This document shows, one piece after another, positions 16,251 to 25,210 of a stretch of 56,979 nt of DNA (its first letter is position 1; every line of letters begins with the position of its first letter). This DNA is from Bacteroidales bacterium (GTDB lineage: Bacteria > Bacteroidota > Bacteroidia > Bacteroidales > Muribaculaceae), in contig JAJBUH010000107.1 in assembly GCA_020860445.1 (NCBI GenBank), positions 1 to 56,979 of the forward strand. Direction: 5' to 3'. The translations under genes and the position numbers were made by a program. The notes below the pieces were generated by a model. The model had not been told where the DNA came from and did no database searches. It saw only the letters and a program-made list of their open reading frames with translations.

Positions 16251-17630
16251 TTATCGTCCGCCACCCATTGACTGGTATAGGTTGACGATGCTCTGAATGC
16301 GTGTAAGCTCGTTGCTGATTTGCGAAATCTGAGCGCTGAGCAGGCTCTGTTGAGCAGTGATTACCTCAAGGTAGGTGCCATCTGAGTAGATAAGCAGATC
16401 GTTGGTGTAATCGACCGACTTCTCCAGGTTGGCAACTTGCTCTTCGATAAACTTTGACTTCTCGACCGACTTGTCGTATGTGATTAAGCCATTCTCGACC
16501 TCGGATGCGGCAGAGAGCAGAGCATACTCAAAGTTGTAGAGAGCTTGTTGCTGTTGCTGCTTGGCAGCCTTGAGGCGAGCCAGGTTTTGACCGCGCGAGA
16601 AGATAGGAGCGGTGACCGAACCAGCCAGGTTGTAGAACCATTCGCCCGGATTCTTAATCACCGAGCCGAGCAGGTTGGTGAAACCGCCCTGAGCCGAGAT
16701 TGTCACGCCGGGGTAGAAAGCTGCGCGAGCCGAGTTGGTGGTGTAGAAGGCCTGAGCCAGGGTCTGTTCAGCCGATGCCACATCGGGGCGGAAAGCCAGT
16801 ACCGACATTGGCACGCCATTGACCAGAGTGGTGGGCAGGTCGAGGTTGGCCTCCATGGGGATGTCCCACTTCTGAGGCATCACATTGAGCAAGAGGCTCA
16901 TAGTGTTGTTGAGCTTGGTGAGGGTCACCTCGATGTCGGTGATGCCAGCGAGGATGCTGTAGTAGTTGGCAGTCTGTTGCACAACAGCAGCCTCGGTGGT
17001 GCGGCCAGCCTCCTTGAGGTCCTTCATAGTCTGTACGGTCTCGCCCCATAGCACTGCTGTGTTGCGATAGAGCTGGAGCTGCTTCTCAGCCAGCGAGATG
17101 CTGTAGTAGGTGTTGGCCACTGAGGCGATGAGCTGAGAGCGCACAGCCTGAGCGTAAGCCTCGCTCTGCAGCACGGCAGCCTGAGCGCCGCGCTTGCTGT
17201 TGAGCAGTTTGCCGAAGATGTCAACCTCCCAGCTTGCAGCAGCGGGGATGGTGTAGGTCCAAGTGAGGTCGCTGCCAGCGTAGGAAGCTCCAGCACCGTT
17301 GGGGTTGAGAGCTATCGAGGGCAGGTATGCCAGCTTGGCGCCAAGCAGGTTGGCCTGGGCTATTTCGACATTGCATTGTGCATTGCGCAGCGAGGTGTTG
17401 TTGACCAGGGCTTGGTTGATAAGGTCGACAAGGACGGGGTCGGTGAAGACCTGTTCCCACAGCAGATTGCCCATCTGGGTGGAGTCGGGCCCAGCCTCGC
17501 GGGCCTCCTTGTAGGAGGCCGTGAGGGGCGTATTGTCGGGCGTATGATATTTGTTGTAGATGCCGCAGCTTCCGAGCGAGAGCATCATGGGCATGGCCAC
17601 GGCAGCTAATATGATATTCTTCGTTTTCAT
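16251..17630 (-). CDS. TolC-like outer-membrane efflux lipoprotein (NodT/OprM family)
   Basis: A 459-residue outer-membrane factor forming the exit duct of an RND tripartite pump. The lipobox 'LSLGSCGIYNKYH' gives a lipidated Cys near residue 23. 'LWEQVFTDPVLVDLINQALVNNTSLRNAQCNVEIAQANL' and 'AASWEVDIFGKLLNSKRGAQ' are diagnostic of the NodT/OprM family (SWExDxFGK). 'FRPDVASAEQTLAQAFYTTNSARAAFYPGVTISAQGGF' is the second repeat. Two long coiled-coil helical repeats are visible. Its ATG follows the pump gene stop directly (TAA then ATG), indicating translational coupling. The substrate is unknown. Confidence 0.94.
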   Translation of the reverse strand: MKTKNIILAAVAMPMMLSLGSCGIYNKYHTPDNTPLTASYKEAREAGPDSTQMGNLLWEQVFTDPVLVDLINQALVNNTSLRNAQCNVEIAQANLLGAKLAYLPSIALNPNGAGASYAGSDLTWTYTIPAAASWEVDIFGKLLNSKRGAQAAVLQSEAYAQAVRSQLIASVANTYYSISLAEKQLQLYRNTAVLWGETVQTMKDLKEAGRTTEAAVVQQTANYYSILAGITDIEVTLTKLNNTMSLLLNVMPQKWDIPMEANLDLPTTLVNGVPMSVLAFRPDVASAEQTLAQAFYTTNSARAAFYPGVTISAQGGFTNLLGSVIKNPGEWFYNLAGSVTAPIFSRGQNLARLKAAKQQQQQALYNFEYALLSAASEVENGLITYDKSVEKSKFIEEQVANLEKSVDYTNDLLIYSDGTYLEVITAQQSLLSAQISQISNELTRIQSIVNLYQSMGGGR

Positions 17631-20600
17631 TTATTTTACGTATTGCTCGATTTCGTTTTCGATGTTGCCGCCTTCTTCCTCGTCGTGGAGCTTGATCGGA
17701 GAGATCTTCTCCTGGATGATTTGGAAGGTGATGAACATAGCTGGAACAATGAATATCTGCAGCACCATGCCAATGAACATGCCACCTACAGAGCCTGCGC
17801 CAAGTGAACGGTTGCCGTTAGCGCCTACGCCAGTAGCGAATAGCAGAGGCAACAGACCGATTACCATGGTGAGCGAGGTCATCAAGATAGGACGCAGACG
17901 AGCCTCAGCACCGGCGATTGCCGCATTGAAGATTGACATACCAGTCTGGCGACGCTCAAGGGCGAACTCAACGATAAGAATTGCATTCTTGGCAAGAAGA
18001 CCGATAAGCATGATCAGCGCAATCTGCAGGTAGATGTTGTTGTCGATGCCAAACATCTTAGCGAAGACAAACGAACCCATCAGACCGAAAGGCACCGAGA
18101 GGATTACAGCCCAGGGCAGAATGTAACTCTCATACTGAGCCGAAAGCAACAGGTAGACGAATAGCAAGCAGAGGCCGAAGATGACAGCCGTAGAGCTTGA
18201 GTCTTGCTGGGCTTCCTCACGGGTCATACCCGAGAACTCATAGCCGTAGCCGGCAGGCAGCGACTGAGCAGCAACGCGTTGGATGGCTGCGATAGCGTCG
18301 CCAGATGAGAATCCGGGGTTAGGCTGGCCGTTGACACTGATAGCGGTAAACATGTTGAAGCGGTTGAGAAGGTCAGGGCCGTAGACCTTGCGCAGCGATA
18401 CGAAGTTGGTGATAGGAGCCATCTCGTTACCATTGCGCACCTTGATTGAGTTGAGGGTCTCAGGGGATACGCGAGCCTCGGGGGTGGCTTGCATCATCAC
18501 ACGGTAGATCTTGCCGAAGCGGTTGAAGTTGGAGGCGTAGATACCACCGTAGTATCCCTGGAGGGTAGAGAGCAGGGTAGAGGGGCTGATGCCGGCCTGC
18601 TTAGCCTTGGCAGCATCGATATCCACCATATACATAGGGAAGGTGGGGTCGAAGGTGGTATAGGCCATCTGGATTTCGGGCTGCTGGTTGAGTTCGGCGA
18701 GGAATCCTTGCACGATGGTGAAGAACTCGTTGATGTCGCCGCCGGTCTTGTCCTGCATCTTGATTTCAAAACCATTGGTGGCCGAGTAACCGGTAATCAT
18801 AGGCGGTGCGAATGCTGCCACCGTACCGTCCTTGACAAGCGAGGCCGAGCGGATGTAGACCTGCTTGATCAGATTTTCGGCGCTCTCGGCATCTGTGCGC
18901 TCATCCCAATCTTTCAGCTTGACGATGAATGTACCGTAGGTAGGGCCTTGACCAGCGATAAACGAGTAACCGTTGATCATCTGAGTCAGTTTCACACCCG
19001 GCAAATCCATAATCATATTGTTGAGCTTGTCGAGCTCTTGGCCAGTGCGCTCTTGCGATGTTCCCGGAGGCATGTTAAGCATCACGAAGAGCACGCCAGT
19101 GTCCTCGTTGGGCACCAGTGAAGTGGCGGTATGGGTCATCAGGAGCACCAAGCCGGCGATTGAAGCGGCCACCACGCCGAAAGAGGTGATTTTGTGGCGA
19201 GCAAAGAACTTAGCCCATTTGGCGTAGCCCTTGAGCACCTTGTCGTAGTTCTTATTGAACGACACGTGGAATTGCGGGTTGAACAAGCCAGCCACTGCAA
19301 TGACGGCGCAGACGCAAGCGATGACGAGTTTCCAAGCGCACTCGAACTGAAACCAGCTCATCACCAGGAATACGATTGTGGCCACCAGGGCGATGAAGGT
19401 AATCGTCGGGGGAATGCCGAAGATTTTCTTGTAGCGCTGCTTCATAGCTTCGCCCGCTGCCTTATAGGCTGTGCCCATGCGCTCCTTGAGGGATTGCTCT
19501 TCTTCCTCATCAGTCTTGTGAGGCTTGAGGAACACGGCGCAAAGTGCCGGCGACAGGGTCAAGGCGTTGACAGCCGAGAAGCCCACGGCGATAGCGATGG
19601 TGAGACCGAACTGGCGGTAGAACACACCCGAGGTGCCCGACATGAACGACACGGGGATGAACACGAGCATCATGACGAGGGTAATCGAGACGAGAGCGCC
19701 AGCGATTTCACCCATGGCGTCGATTGAGGCTCGGCGAGCGCTCTTGTAACCGACATCGAGCTTGGCATGTACCGCCTCGACCACCACAATGGCATCGTCG
19801 ACCACAGTTGCGATTGCGAGCACGAGAGCCGACAGGGTGATGAGGTTGACCGAGAAACCGATCAGCTTGAGCACGAAGAATGTACCGATCAAGGCCACAG
19901 GGATGGCGATGGCCGGGATGATAGTGGAGCGGAGGTCCTGGAGGAACACATACACCACGAAGAACACCAGGATGAAGGCCTCGATCAGGGTCTTGATCAC
20001 ATGGTGAATAGAAGCATAGAGGAAGTCGTTGTTGTTGAGAGGCACAGCCACCTCGAGACCCTTGGGAAGGTCTTTTTTGAGGTTGTCAACAAAAGCCAAG
20101 CAGTTGTTGATGATGGCGGTAGCATTGGAGCCGGCGGTCTGGAACACCATACACACTGTAGATGGGTATCCGTTGAGAGCGCCGTGGAAACCATAGTCGA
20201 CACGACCCAACTCAATCTCAGCAACGTCTTTGAGCAGAAGCACATCGCCATTAGTATTGGCTCGCACCACGATGTCGCCAAACTCCTCGGGGGTGGTCAA
20301 GCGGCCTTTGTAGGTAAGGGTGTATTCAAAGGTCTGGTCGCCCTGCTTGCCGAATGCGCCAGGCGATGCCTCGACGTTTTGCTCTGACAGGGCAGCGGTG
20401 ACATCCGACGGCATCAGGTTGTACTGAGCCATCACATCGGGCTTGAGCCAAATACGCATCGAGTAGTCGGCACCCATCACCATCACATCGCCTACGCCCG
20501 AGATACGTTGCAACTCAGGCACGACGTTGATCTTCATGTAGTTTTCGATAAACTCCTCGTTGTACACGCCAGTCGGGTCATACAGGGCGATACCAACGAG

Positions 20601-21011
20601 CATTGACGATTGGCGTTTCTGGGTAAGCACACCCACCTGGGTAACCTCGGCAGGGAGCAGGTTCTGAGCCTTGGCCACACGGTTTTGCACGTCTACGGCA
20701 GCCATGTCGGGGTCGAAGCCCTGCTCGAAGTAAACGTTGATAGTAGCCGAACCAGTATTTGTAGCGGTCGAGGCCATGTAAGTCATGCCTTCGGCACCGT
20801 TGATAGATTCCTCAAGAGGAGCAATCACAGAGTTGAGCACAGCCTGAGCGTTAGCGCCGGTGTATGTGGTGGTAACGCTGATAGTAGGAGGTGCGATATC
20901 GGGGAATTGGGTCACTGGCATTGACACCAATCCGATTATACCCAGCAAGACGATGAAAATCGAAATCACCGTCGAGAGCACTGGGCGATTTATAAAGCGG
21001 TCTAATTTCAT
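17631..21011 (-). CDS. RND (HAE1/AcrB-type) efflux pump
   Basis: A 1126-residue inner-membrane proton/drug antiporter. The N-terminus 'FINRPVLSTVISIFIVLLGIIGL' is TM1, followed by 'PVTQFPDIAPPTISVTTTYTGANAQ', typical of AcrB. 'ATVVDDAIVVVEAV' in TM4 holds the two Asp of the proton relay, and 'GLLAKNAILIVEFALERRQTGMS' in TM10-11 holds the conserved Lys. It is about 70-80 residues longer than usual: between TM6 and TM7 there is an extra stretch (about residues 500-590) with two hydrophobic segments, 'TITFIALVATIVFLVMSWF' and 'KLVIACVCAVIAVAGLF'. It is the middle gene of adaptor-pump-TolC. Antibiotic, bile salt or detergent export is possible; the substrate cannot be told from sequence. Confidence 0.95.
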   Translation of the reverse strand: MKLDRFINRPVLSTVISIFIVLLGIIGLVSMPVTQFPDIAPPTISVTTTYTGANAQAVLNSVIAPLEESINGAEGMTYMASTATNTGSATINVYFEQGFDPDMAAVDVQNRVAKAQNLLPAEVTQVGVLTQKRQSSMLVGIALYDPTGVYNEEFIENYMKINVVPELQRISGVGDVMVMGADYSMRIWLKPDVMAQYNLMPSDVTAALSEQNVEASPGAFGKQGDQTFEYTLTYKGRLTTPEEFGDIVVRANTNGDVLLLKDVAEIELGRVDYGFHGALNGYPSTVCMVFQTAGSNATAIINNCLAFVDNLKKDLPKGLEVAVPLNNNDFLYASIHHVIKTLIEAFILVFFVVYVFLQDLRSTIIPAIAIPVALIGTFFVLKLIGFSVNLITLSALVLAIATVVDDAIVVVEAVHAKLDVGYKSARRASIDAMGEIAGALVSITLVMMLVFIPVSFMSGTSGVFYRQFGLTIAIAVGFSAVNALTLSPALCAVFLKPHKTDEEEEQSLKERMGTAYKAAGEAMKQRYKKIFGIPPTITFIALVATIVFLVMSWFQFECAWKLVIACVCAVIAVAGLFNPQFHVSFNKNYDKVLKGYAKWAKFFARHKITSFGVVAASIAGLVLLMTHTATSLVPNEDTGVLFVMLNMPPGTSQERTGQELDKLNNMIMDLPGVKLTQMINGYSFIAGQGPTYGTFIVKLKDWDERTDAESAENLIKQVYIRSASLVKDGTVAAFAPPMITGYSATNGFEIKMQDKTGGDINEFFTIVQGFLAELNQQPEIQMAYTTFDPTFPMYMVDIDAAKAKQAGISPSTLLSTLQGYYGGIYASNFNRFGKIYRVMMQATPEARVSPETLNSIKVRNGNEMAPITNFVSLRKVYGPDLLNRFNMFTAISVNGQPNPGFSSGDAIAAIQRVAAQSLPAGYGYEFSGMTREEAQQDSSSTAVIFGLCLLFVYLLLSAQYESYILPWAVILSVPFGLMGSFVFAKMFGIDNNIYLQIALIMLIGLLAKNAILIVEFALERRQTGMSIFNAAIAGAEARLRPILMTSLTMVIGLLPLLFATGVGANGNRSLGAGSVGGMFIGMVLQIFIVPAMFITFQIIQEKISPIKLHDEEEGGNIENEIEQYVK

Positions 21012-21075
21012 TGCAATAAATGGTTAATTAGTTTTGGCTTATAACTCCTAAGTCAATGAGTTGACTAACAGTCTG

Positions 21076-22227
21076 TCATTGAGCTGCTTGAGCCCCTGCC
21101 TCGATAGGAGTGATGGTCATGCCGTCTTTTACCTTGGTGCCTACTCCCTCAGTTACTACGCGGTCGCCAGGATTGAGGCCCGAGGTGACAACGAAATTCT
21201 TGCCATCGTTGGCTGCGAGCACTGTGATAGGCACGGTTGTGACCTTGTTGCTGTCATTGACTACATAGACAAAGCGGCGGTCTTGGAGCTCAAACGAAGC
21301 TTTTTGGGGAATCACGATGGCTTCTTCGGTGATTTCGGGGATAATGATTTGGCCGGTAGAGCCGCTGCGTAGCACACCATTCTCATTGTCAAAGAGAGCG
21401 CGCACAGATGCGGCTCCGGTTGTGTTGTTGATTACGCCGCTTACGGTAGCAATTTTGCCCTCAATGGGATAGACGGTGCCATTGGCGAGCTGCAACTTCA
21501 CGCGGGGGAGCTTCTCAAGCTGAGATTCGAGCGAATACTGGCCATTGTTGGTGAGTTTGAGCAGGTCCTTTTCGTTGAGTGAGAAATAAGCGTACATCTG
21601 CTTGTTCTCGCTGACGGTGGTCAGAGCCTGGGCTGATGAGGGAGAAGCAAGCGAACCTTCGCGGTTTGGAATAGAACCTACGATGCCGTTCGACGGAGAG
21701 GTCACTACGGTGTAGCTCAGATTCTTCTTGGCGCTTTCGAGCTGAGCCTGGGCTTGGGCGAGTTGAGCCTTAGCTTGGGCGAGCTGATTGGCGGTGGTGG
21801 TGTATTGAGATTCGCTGATGATGTTCTTTTCGTAGAGGCGCTTTTGGTTGTCGGCCTGGATTTGGGCATTCTCAACGGCAACGCGAGCAGAGTTGACGGC
21901 GGCTTGGGCCTGGTCGACAGCTGCTTGGTACTGCACTTGGTCGAGGGTGAAGAGCACTTGCCCCTGGTGCACATAGTCGCCTTCGTCGACATGTACTTTT
22001 GTGATGAAGCCGGTCACTTGCGGACGGATGTCGATGTCGGTTTTGCCCTTGATGATAGCCGGATAAGTTGTTTGCAGTTCAGAATTTGAAGGCTCGACCG
22101 TCACGACGGCGATCTGGGGGGCTTGCTGTTGCATTTGGCCTTGTGAAGAGCCTGAGCAGGCGCTGAACAGGCCAACTACGCCGATAGAAGCGGCGAAGAT
22201 GCTGGTTTTCAAGGGGATAGCTTTCAT
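21076..22227 (-). CDS. RND efflux periplasmic adaptor (membrane fusion protein), lipoprotein
   Basis: A 383-residue adaptor joining the inner-membrane pump to the TolC-like duct. The lipobox 'VGLFSACSGSS' anchors it (Cys about 24). Order of parts: lipoyl half 'IRPQVTGFITKVHVDEGDYVHQGQVLFTLD', a coiled-coil hairpin rich in Ala/Gln (about residues 105-165), second lipoyl half 'TVVTSPSNGIVGSIPNREGSLASP', then beta-barrel and membrane-proximal domains ending 'TSGLNPGDRVVTEGVGTKVKDGM'. This matches AcrA/MexA. It is the first gene of the efflux operon, 64 nt before the pump gene, with a -7 box upstream. Confidence 0.94.
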   Translation of the reverse strand: MKAIPLKTSIFAASIGVVGLFSACSGSSQGQMQQQAPQIAVVTVEPSNSELQTTYPAIIKGKTDIDIRPQVTGFITKVHVDEGDYVHQGQVLFTLDQVQYQAAVDQAQAAVNSARVAVENAQIQADNQKRLYEKNIISESQYTTTANQLAQAKAQLAQAQAQLESAKKNLSYTVVTSPSNGIVGSIPNREGSLASPSSAQALTTVSENKQMYAYFSLNEKDLLKLTNNGQYSLESQLEKLPRVKLQLANGTVYPIEGKIATVSGVINNTTGAASVRALFDNENGVLRSGSTGQIIIPEITEEAIVIPQKASFELQDRRFVYVVNDSNKVTTVPITVLAANDGKNFVVTSGLNPGDRVVTEGVGTKVKDGMTITPIEAGAQAAQ

Positions 22228-22264
22228 AAATTTATCTCTTGTTAAATACTTATTTTTCCGTTTG

Positions 22265-22272
22265 CAAAATTA
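22265..22272 (-). promoter_or_regulatory. candidate -7 box of the efflux operon
   Basis: On the minus strand, TAATTTTG fits TAnnTTTG, 37 nt before the adaptor start codon. No TTTG was found 19-21 nt further upstream, so only the -7 element is supported. Confidence 0.45.
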
Positions 22273-22368
22273 CAAAAAAATGCTTATGGGTTGTCTCCAT
22301 TTAGTCCAAAAATTTGGAATAAAAGGGAACTCCATAAACCTTTAACAATAATTAAACTTGATTGACAA

Positions 22369-23841
22369 TTATTTATGCCAGAAGCTTGGAGTAAACAGGA
22401 TAAGTATGGTGAAAATCTCAAGACGACCGATGAGCATCAAGGCGCACAGCACCCATTTGCCGCAGTCGGGCACGGCCGCCAAGCCCGGCCCCACACCAGC
22501 GGCATCAGGGCCGACGCCGAGGTTGGTGGTGCATGAGAGGGCGAAAAAGAAACTGTCGAGCACCGGCACGCCCATAGCCGCCAGCACTACGCCTCCCGTA
22601 GCGCTGACTATGACGTAGAGACATAGGAATGCCACCGTCTTGGATACTAGGTCGGGAGTAAGCACACGCCCGTCAATCTTGACCACGGCCACGCTGTTGG
22701 GCTGCAGGGCAGTCTTGACTGAGTTGCGCAAATATCTGACCATCACCATCAGACGGTCGATCTTGGCACCACCCGAGGTACTACCGGCGCATGCGCCGAA
22801 AAACATCATCGGCACCATCAGGGCCAAGCCCAGAGGCCCCCACATCTTCAAATCAGGTATGGCATAGCCGGTCGAGGTCATAGTGGCCAGCACCTGAAAT
22901 AGGGGATAGACCGTGAGATTGCGCAAGTCGGCAAAGCCATCGATTAAGATAGCCACAGCGTAGATTACCCACATCAGCAGGATAATCTTGAGGTAGGCTC
23001 GCAGCGTGGCGTTGCGTTTTAGCGGCCCGAAGCGCCAATGGGCCGCAAAGTATATAAGAGAGAAATTCACGCCGCCAAGCAGCATGAACACCCCGATTAC
23101 AGCATAGATATATATTGAATCCCAGTCGCACACACCTGCGGCGCGTGTCGAGAAGCCTCCAGTGGATACTGTGCCAAAGGCATGGCAGATGCTCTCAAAC
23201 AGATCCATAGGCCCAATCCAAAGCAGGAATGCGCAGAGAGCAGTAAGAGAGAAATACACGCCCCACAGCCCCTTGGCTGTCTGGCTGATGCGCGGACGTA
23301 TCTTGTCGTGGGTTATGCCAGTGACCTCGGCGTTGAACATTTGCATACCGCCCGAGGAGTTGAGCATAGGCAGCACAGCCAGGGTGAACAGGATGATTCC
23401 CATGCCTCCGAGCCATTGCATAAGGGCTCGCCATAGGTTGATGCCATGGCTCAGCCCCTCGACATCGTCAAATATCGTGGCTCCGGTGGTGGTGAAACCG
23501 CCCATAGCCTCGTAGAAGGCATCTGTCAGTGGAAGAGGAGTAGAGCAGAAGAGGAATGGCAGCATCCCGAAGACAGAGAAGACCACCCATACCATTGCTG
23601 TCAGCAAGAAACCCTCGCGCTTGGCCATGTTGGTGCGAGCAGGATGGAGGCCCTTGTTGAGAGCGAATCCGGCTATTAGGGTGATTAGAGCAGAGGTGAA
23701 GATGGGTACGCAGTCGCGCTCATAGTAGCATAGGCTGACCACGGCGGGTATGGCCATAAAGCCGCTCTCGATCATCAAGAGCCAGCCCATCACCTTTAGC
23801 ACCATGGTGATATTGATTTGCCTATGTTCCTTTTTTATCAT
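22369..23841 (-). CDS. trkH: potassium uptake protein TrkH
   Basis: A 490-residue inner-membrane K+ channel-like subunit. Typical TrkH pore-loop sequences are visible: 'FYEAMGGFTTTGATIFDDVEGLSHGINLWRALMQWLGGMGIILF' (first selectivity loop with T-T-G and the following helix), 'FGTVSTGGFSTRAAG', 'LATMTSTGYAIPDLKMWG' and 'SCTTNLGVGPDAAG' (fourth loop). About ten membrane segments are present. It lies 31 nt downstream of trkA, whose cytosolic regulator ring it should bind. Both follow dxs, an arrangement common in Bacteroidales. The gap to trkA carries a small ACTCATC repeat. Confidence 0.95.
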   Translation of the reverse strand: MIKKEHRQINITMVLKVMGWLLMIESGFMAIPAVVSLCYYERDCVPIFTSALITLIAGFALNKGLHPARTNMAKREGFLLTAMVWVVFSVFGMLPFLFCSTPLPLTDAFYEAMGGFTTTGATIFDDVEGLSHGINLWRALMQWLGGMGIILFTLAVLPMLNSSGGMQMFNAEVTGITHDKIRPRISQTAKGLWGVYFSLTALCAFLLWIGPMDLFESICHAFGTVSTGGFSTRAAGVCDWDSIYIYAVIGVFMLLGGVNFSLIYFAAHWRFGPLKRNATLRAYLKIILLMWVIYAVAILIDGFADLRNLTVYPLFQVLATMTSTGYAIPDLKMWGPLGLALMVPMMFFGACAGSTSGGAKIDRLMVMVRYLRNSVKTALQPNSVAVVKIDGRVLTPDLVSKTVAFLCLYVIVSATGGVVLAAMGVPVLDSFFFALSCTTNLGVGPDAAGVGPGLAAVPDCGKWVLCALMLIGRLEIFTILILFTPSFWHK

Positions 23842-23848
23842 TTATTCT

Positions 23849-23873
23849 CTACTCATCACTCATCACTCATAAC
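23849..23873. repeat. ACTCATC tandem word array between trkA and trkH
   Basis: ACTCATC occurs twice in tandem, followed by the variants ACTCATA and ACTAACT. It reaches the end of trkA and lies directly upstream of trkH. It belongs to the same kind of short-word intergenic array seen in other gaps but uses a different word. Confidence 0.55.
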
Positions 23874-25210
23874 TAACTGAATAGGCGCTCGACTTTGTGG
23901 AGGGCGCCAGAGAGGCAGAAGACCACCACATGGTCGCCAGCCTGGATGTGGGTGTTGCCAGTCACGAGCATGCCGTGGCCGTTGCGCACCAGACCGGATA
24001 GGGTCATGTCGCGCGATAGGCGCAGGTCCTTGACCGGGGCTTGGGTAATCTTTGAGTCGGGTTTTACCTCGAGTTCTGCTACCTCGGCATCGGTCATAGC
24101 GAGGCACTTTGAGGTTGAGGCATCATTGTCGAGCAGCAATTGGAAGATGGTCGACGAGGCCAAGAGTTTCTTGTTGATGACAGTGCCGATGTTAAGGCCC
24201 TCGGCTTGGTTGATAAACTGTAGGTCCTCAACCTCGGCTATAGTCTTTTTGACGTCAGCCTCTTTGGCAGTAAGGCAAGCCAGGATATTGGCTTCGCTGC
24301 TGTCGCTCAGTGCGATAAAGGCATCGTAGGTGTCAAGGCCTACATCGACCAGCGTGTCTGGGTCGCGGGCATCGCCGCAGTATATGTCGTTGACTTCGGG
24401 ACATCGCATGGGCAAGCGGTCGCAAACCTCGCGGTCCCTGTCCATTATGGTGAACTTGAACTCTCCCTTGTTGAGGGCTACAGTACGCACCGCGATTTTG
24501 CTGGCGCCCATCACCAGCACTCGGCGTATGCGGTATTCGGTCTTGCCAGTCAGTTCGATCAGGTCTTCGACATGCTCGCGCCGGGTAGTGAAATACAGCA
24601 CGTCGCCAGCCTGGATGCGGTCATCGCCGCGAGGAATCAGGGTCTCATGGCCGCGCTTGATGGCCGAGACGTGGAAGTTATGGTGAGTGTAAGCAAAATC
24701 CTTGAGCTGCATGCCGCATAGCTTGGCGTTGTCGCCAATGCGCACGCCCACCACTATGATTTCGCCGTTGAGAATCTCAAACCATTGCCTCACCCAGGGG
24801 CGACGCAGAGCCGTAATTATCTGCTGGGCAGCCAGATATTCAGGATAAATCACATGGTCAACCCCCATGCCGCGCACCAGCGGGCGGTTGTCAGCCTCCA
24901 TAAACCCGTAGGTCTCGATTCGAGCTACAGTGCGCTTGGCTCCCATGGCCTTAGCCAGAGAGCAAGCCAACATATTCGAGTCCTCGTGTGGCGTAACGGC
25001 TATGAATAGGTCGGCGCGACCCACGTTGGCATCCTTCAGCCCCTGGATTGAGGCTGGATTGCCAGTGACCGTCATCAGATTATATTCCGAATCGAGTACG
25101 AACAGGCGCTCGGGATTCTCATCGATGATGAGGATGTCTTGCTCCTCATTTGATAGGAGTTTGGCCAAATGCGAGCCCACTTCGCCGGCTCCGGCGATGA
25201 CGATTCTCAT
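23873..25210 (-). CDS. trkA: Trk system potassium uptake regulator TrkA
   Basis: A 445-residue cytoplasmic NAD(H)-binding regulator of TrkH. It shows the duplicated RCK layout: N-terminal Rossmann motif 'IVIAGAGEVGSHLAKLLSNEEQDILIIDENPERL', a TrkA_C domain around 'GVRIGDNAKLCGMQLKDFA', a second Rossmann unit 'RVLVMGASKIAVRTVAL', and a final TrkA_C domain. The second nucleotide site has G-A-S-K-I-A instead of a full GxGxxG, so it may bind ligand differently. Its start overlaps the dxs stop by 4 nt (ATGA), showing translational coupling. The length is normal. Confidence 0.95.
   Translation of the reverse strand: MRIVIAGAGEVGSHLAKLLSNEEQDILIIDENPERLFVLDSEYNLMTVTGNPASIQGLKDANVGRADLFIAVTPHEDSNMLACSLAKAMGAKRTVARIETYGFMEADNRPLVRGMGVDHVIYPEYLAAQQIITALRRPWVRQWFEILNGEIIVVGVRIGDNAKLCGMQLKDFAYTHHNFHVSAIKRGHETLIPRGDDRIQAGDVLYFTTRREHVEDLIELTGKTEYRIRRVLVMGASKIAVRTVALNKGEFKFTIMDRDREVCDRLPMRCPEVNDIYCGDARDPDTLVDVGLDTYDAFIALSDSSEANILACLTAKEADVKKTIAEVEDLQFINQAEGLNIGTVINKKLLASSTIFQLLLDNDASTSKCLAMTDAEVAELEVKPDSKITQAPVKDLRLSRDMTLSGLVRNGHGMLVTGNTHIQAGDHVVVFCLSGALHKVERLFS

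Noticed and set aside
18489-19121. 210-aa plus-strand open frame opposite the RND pump gene
   Set aside because: Antisense shadow of a strongly conserved gene; composition mirrors codon use of the pump.
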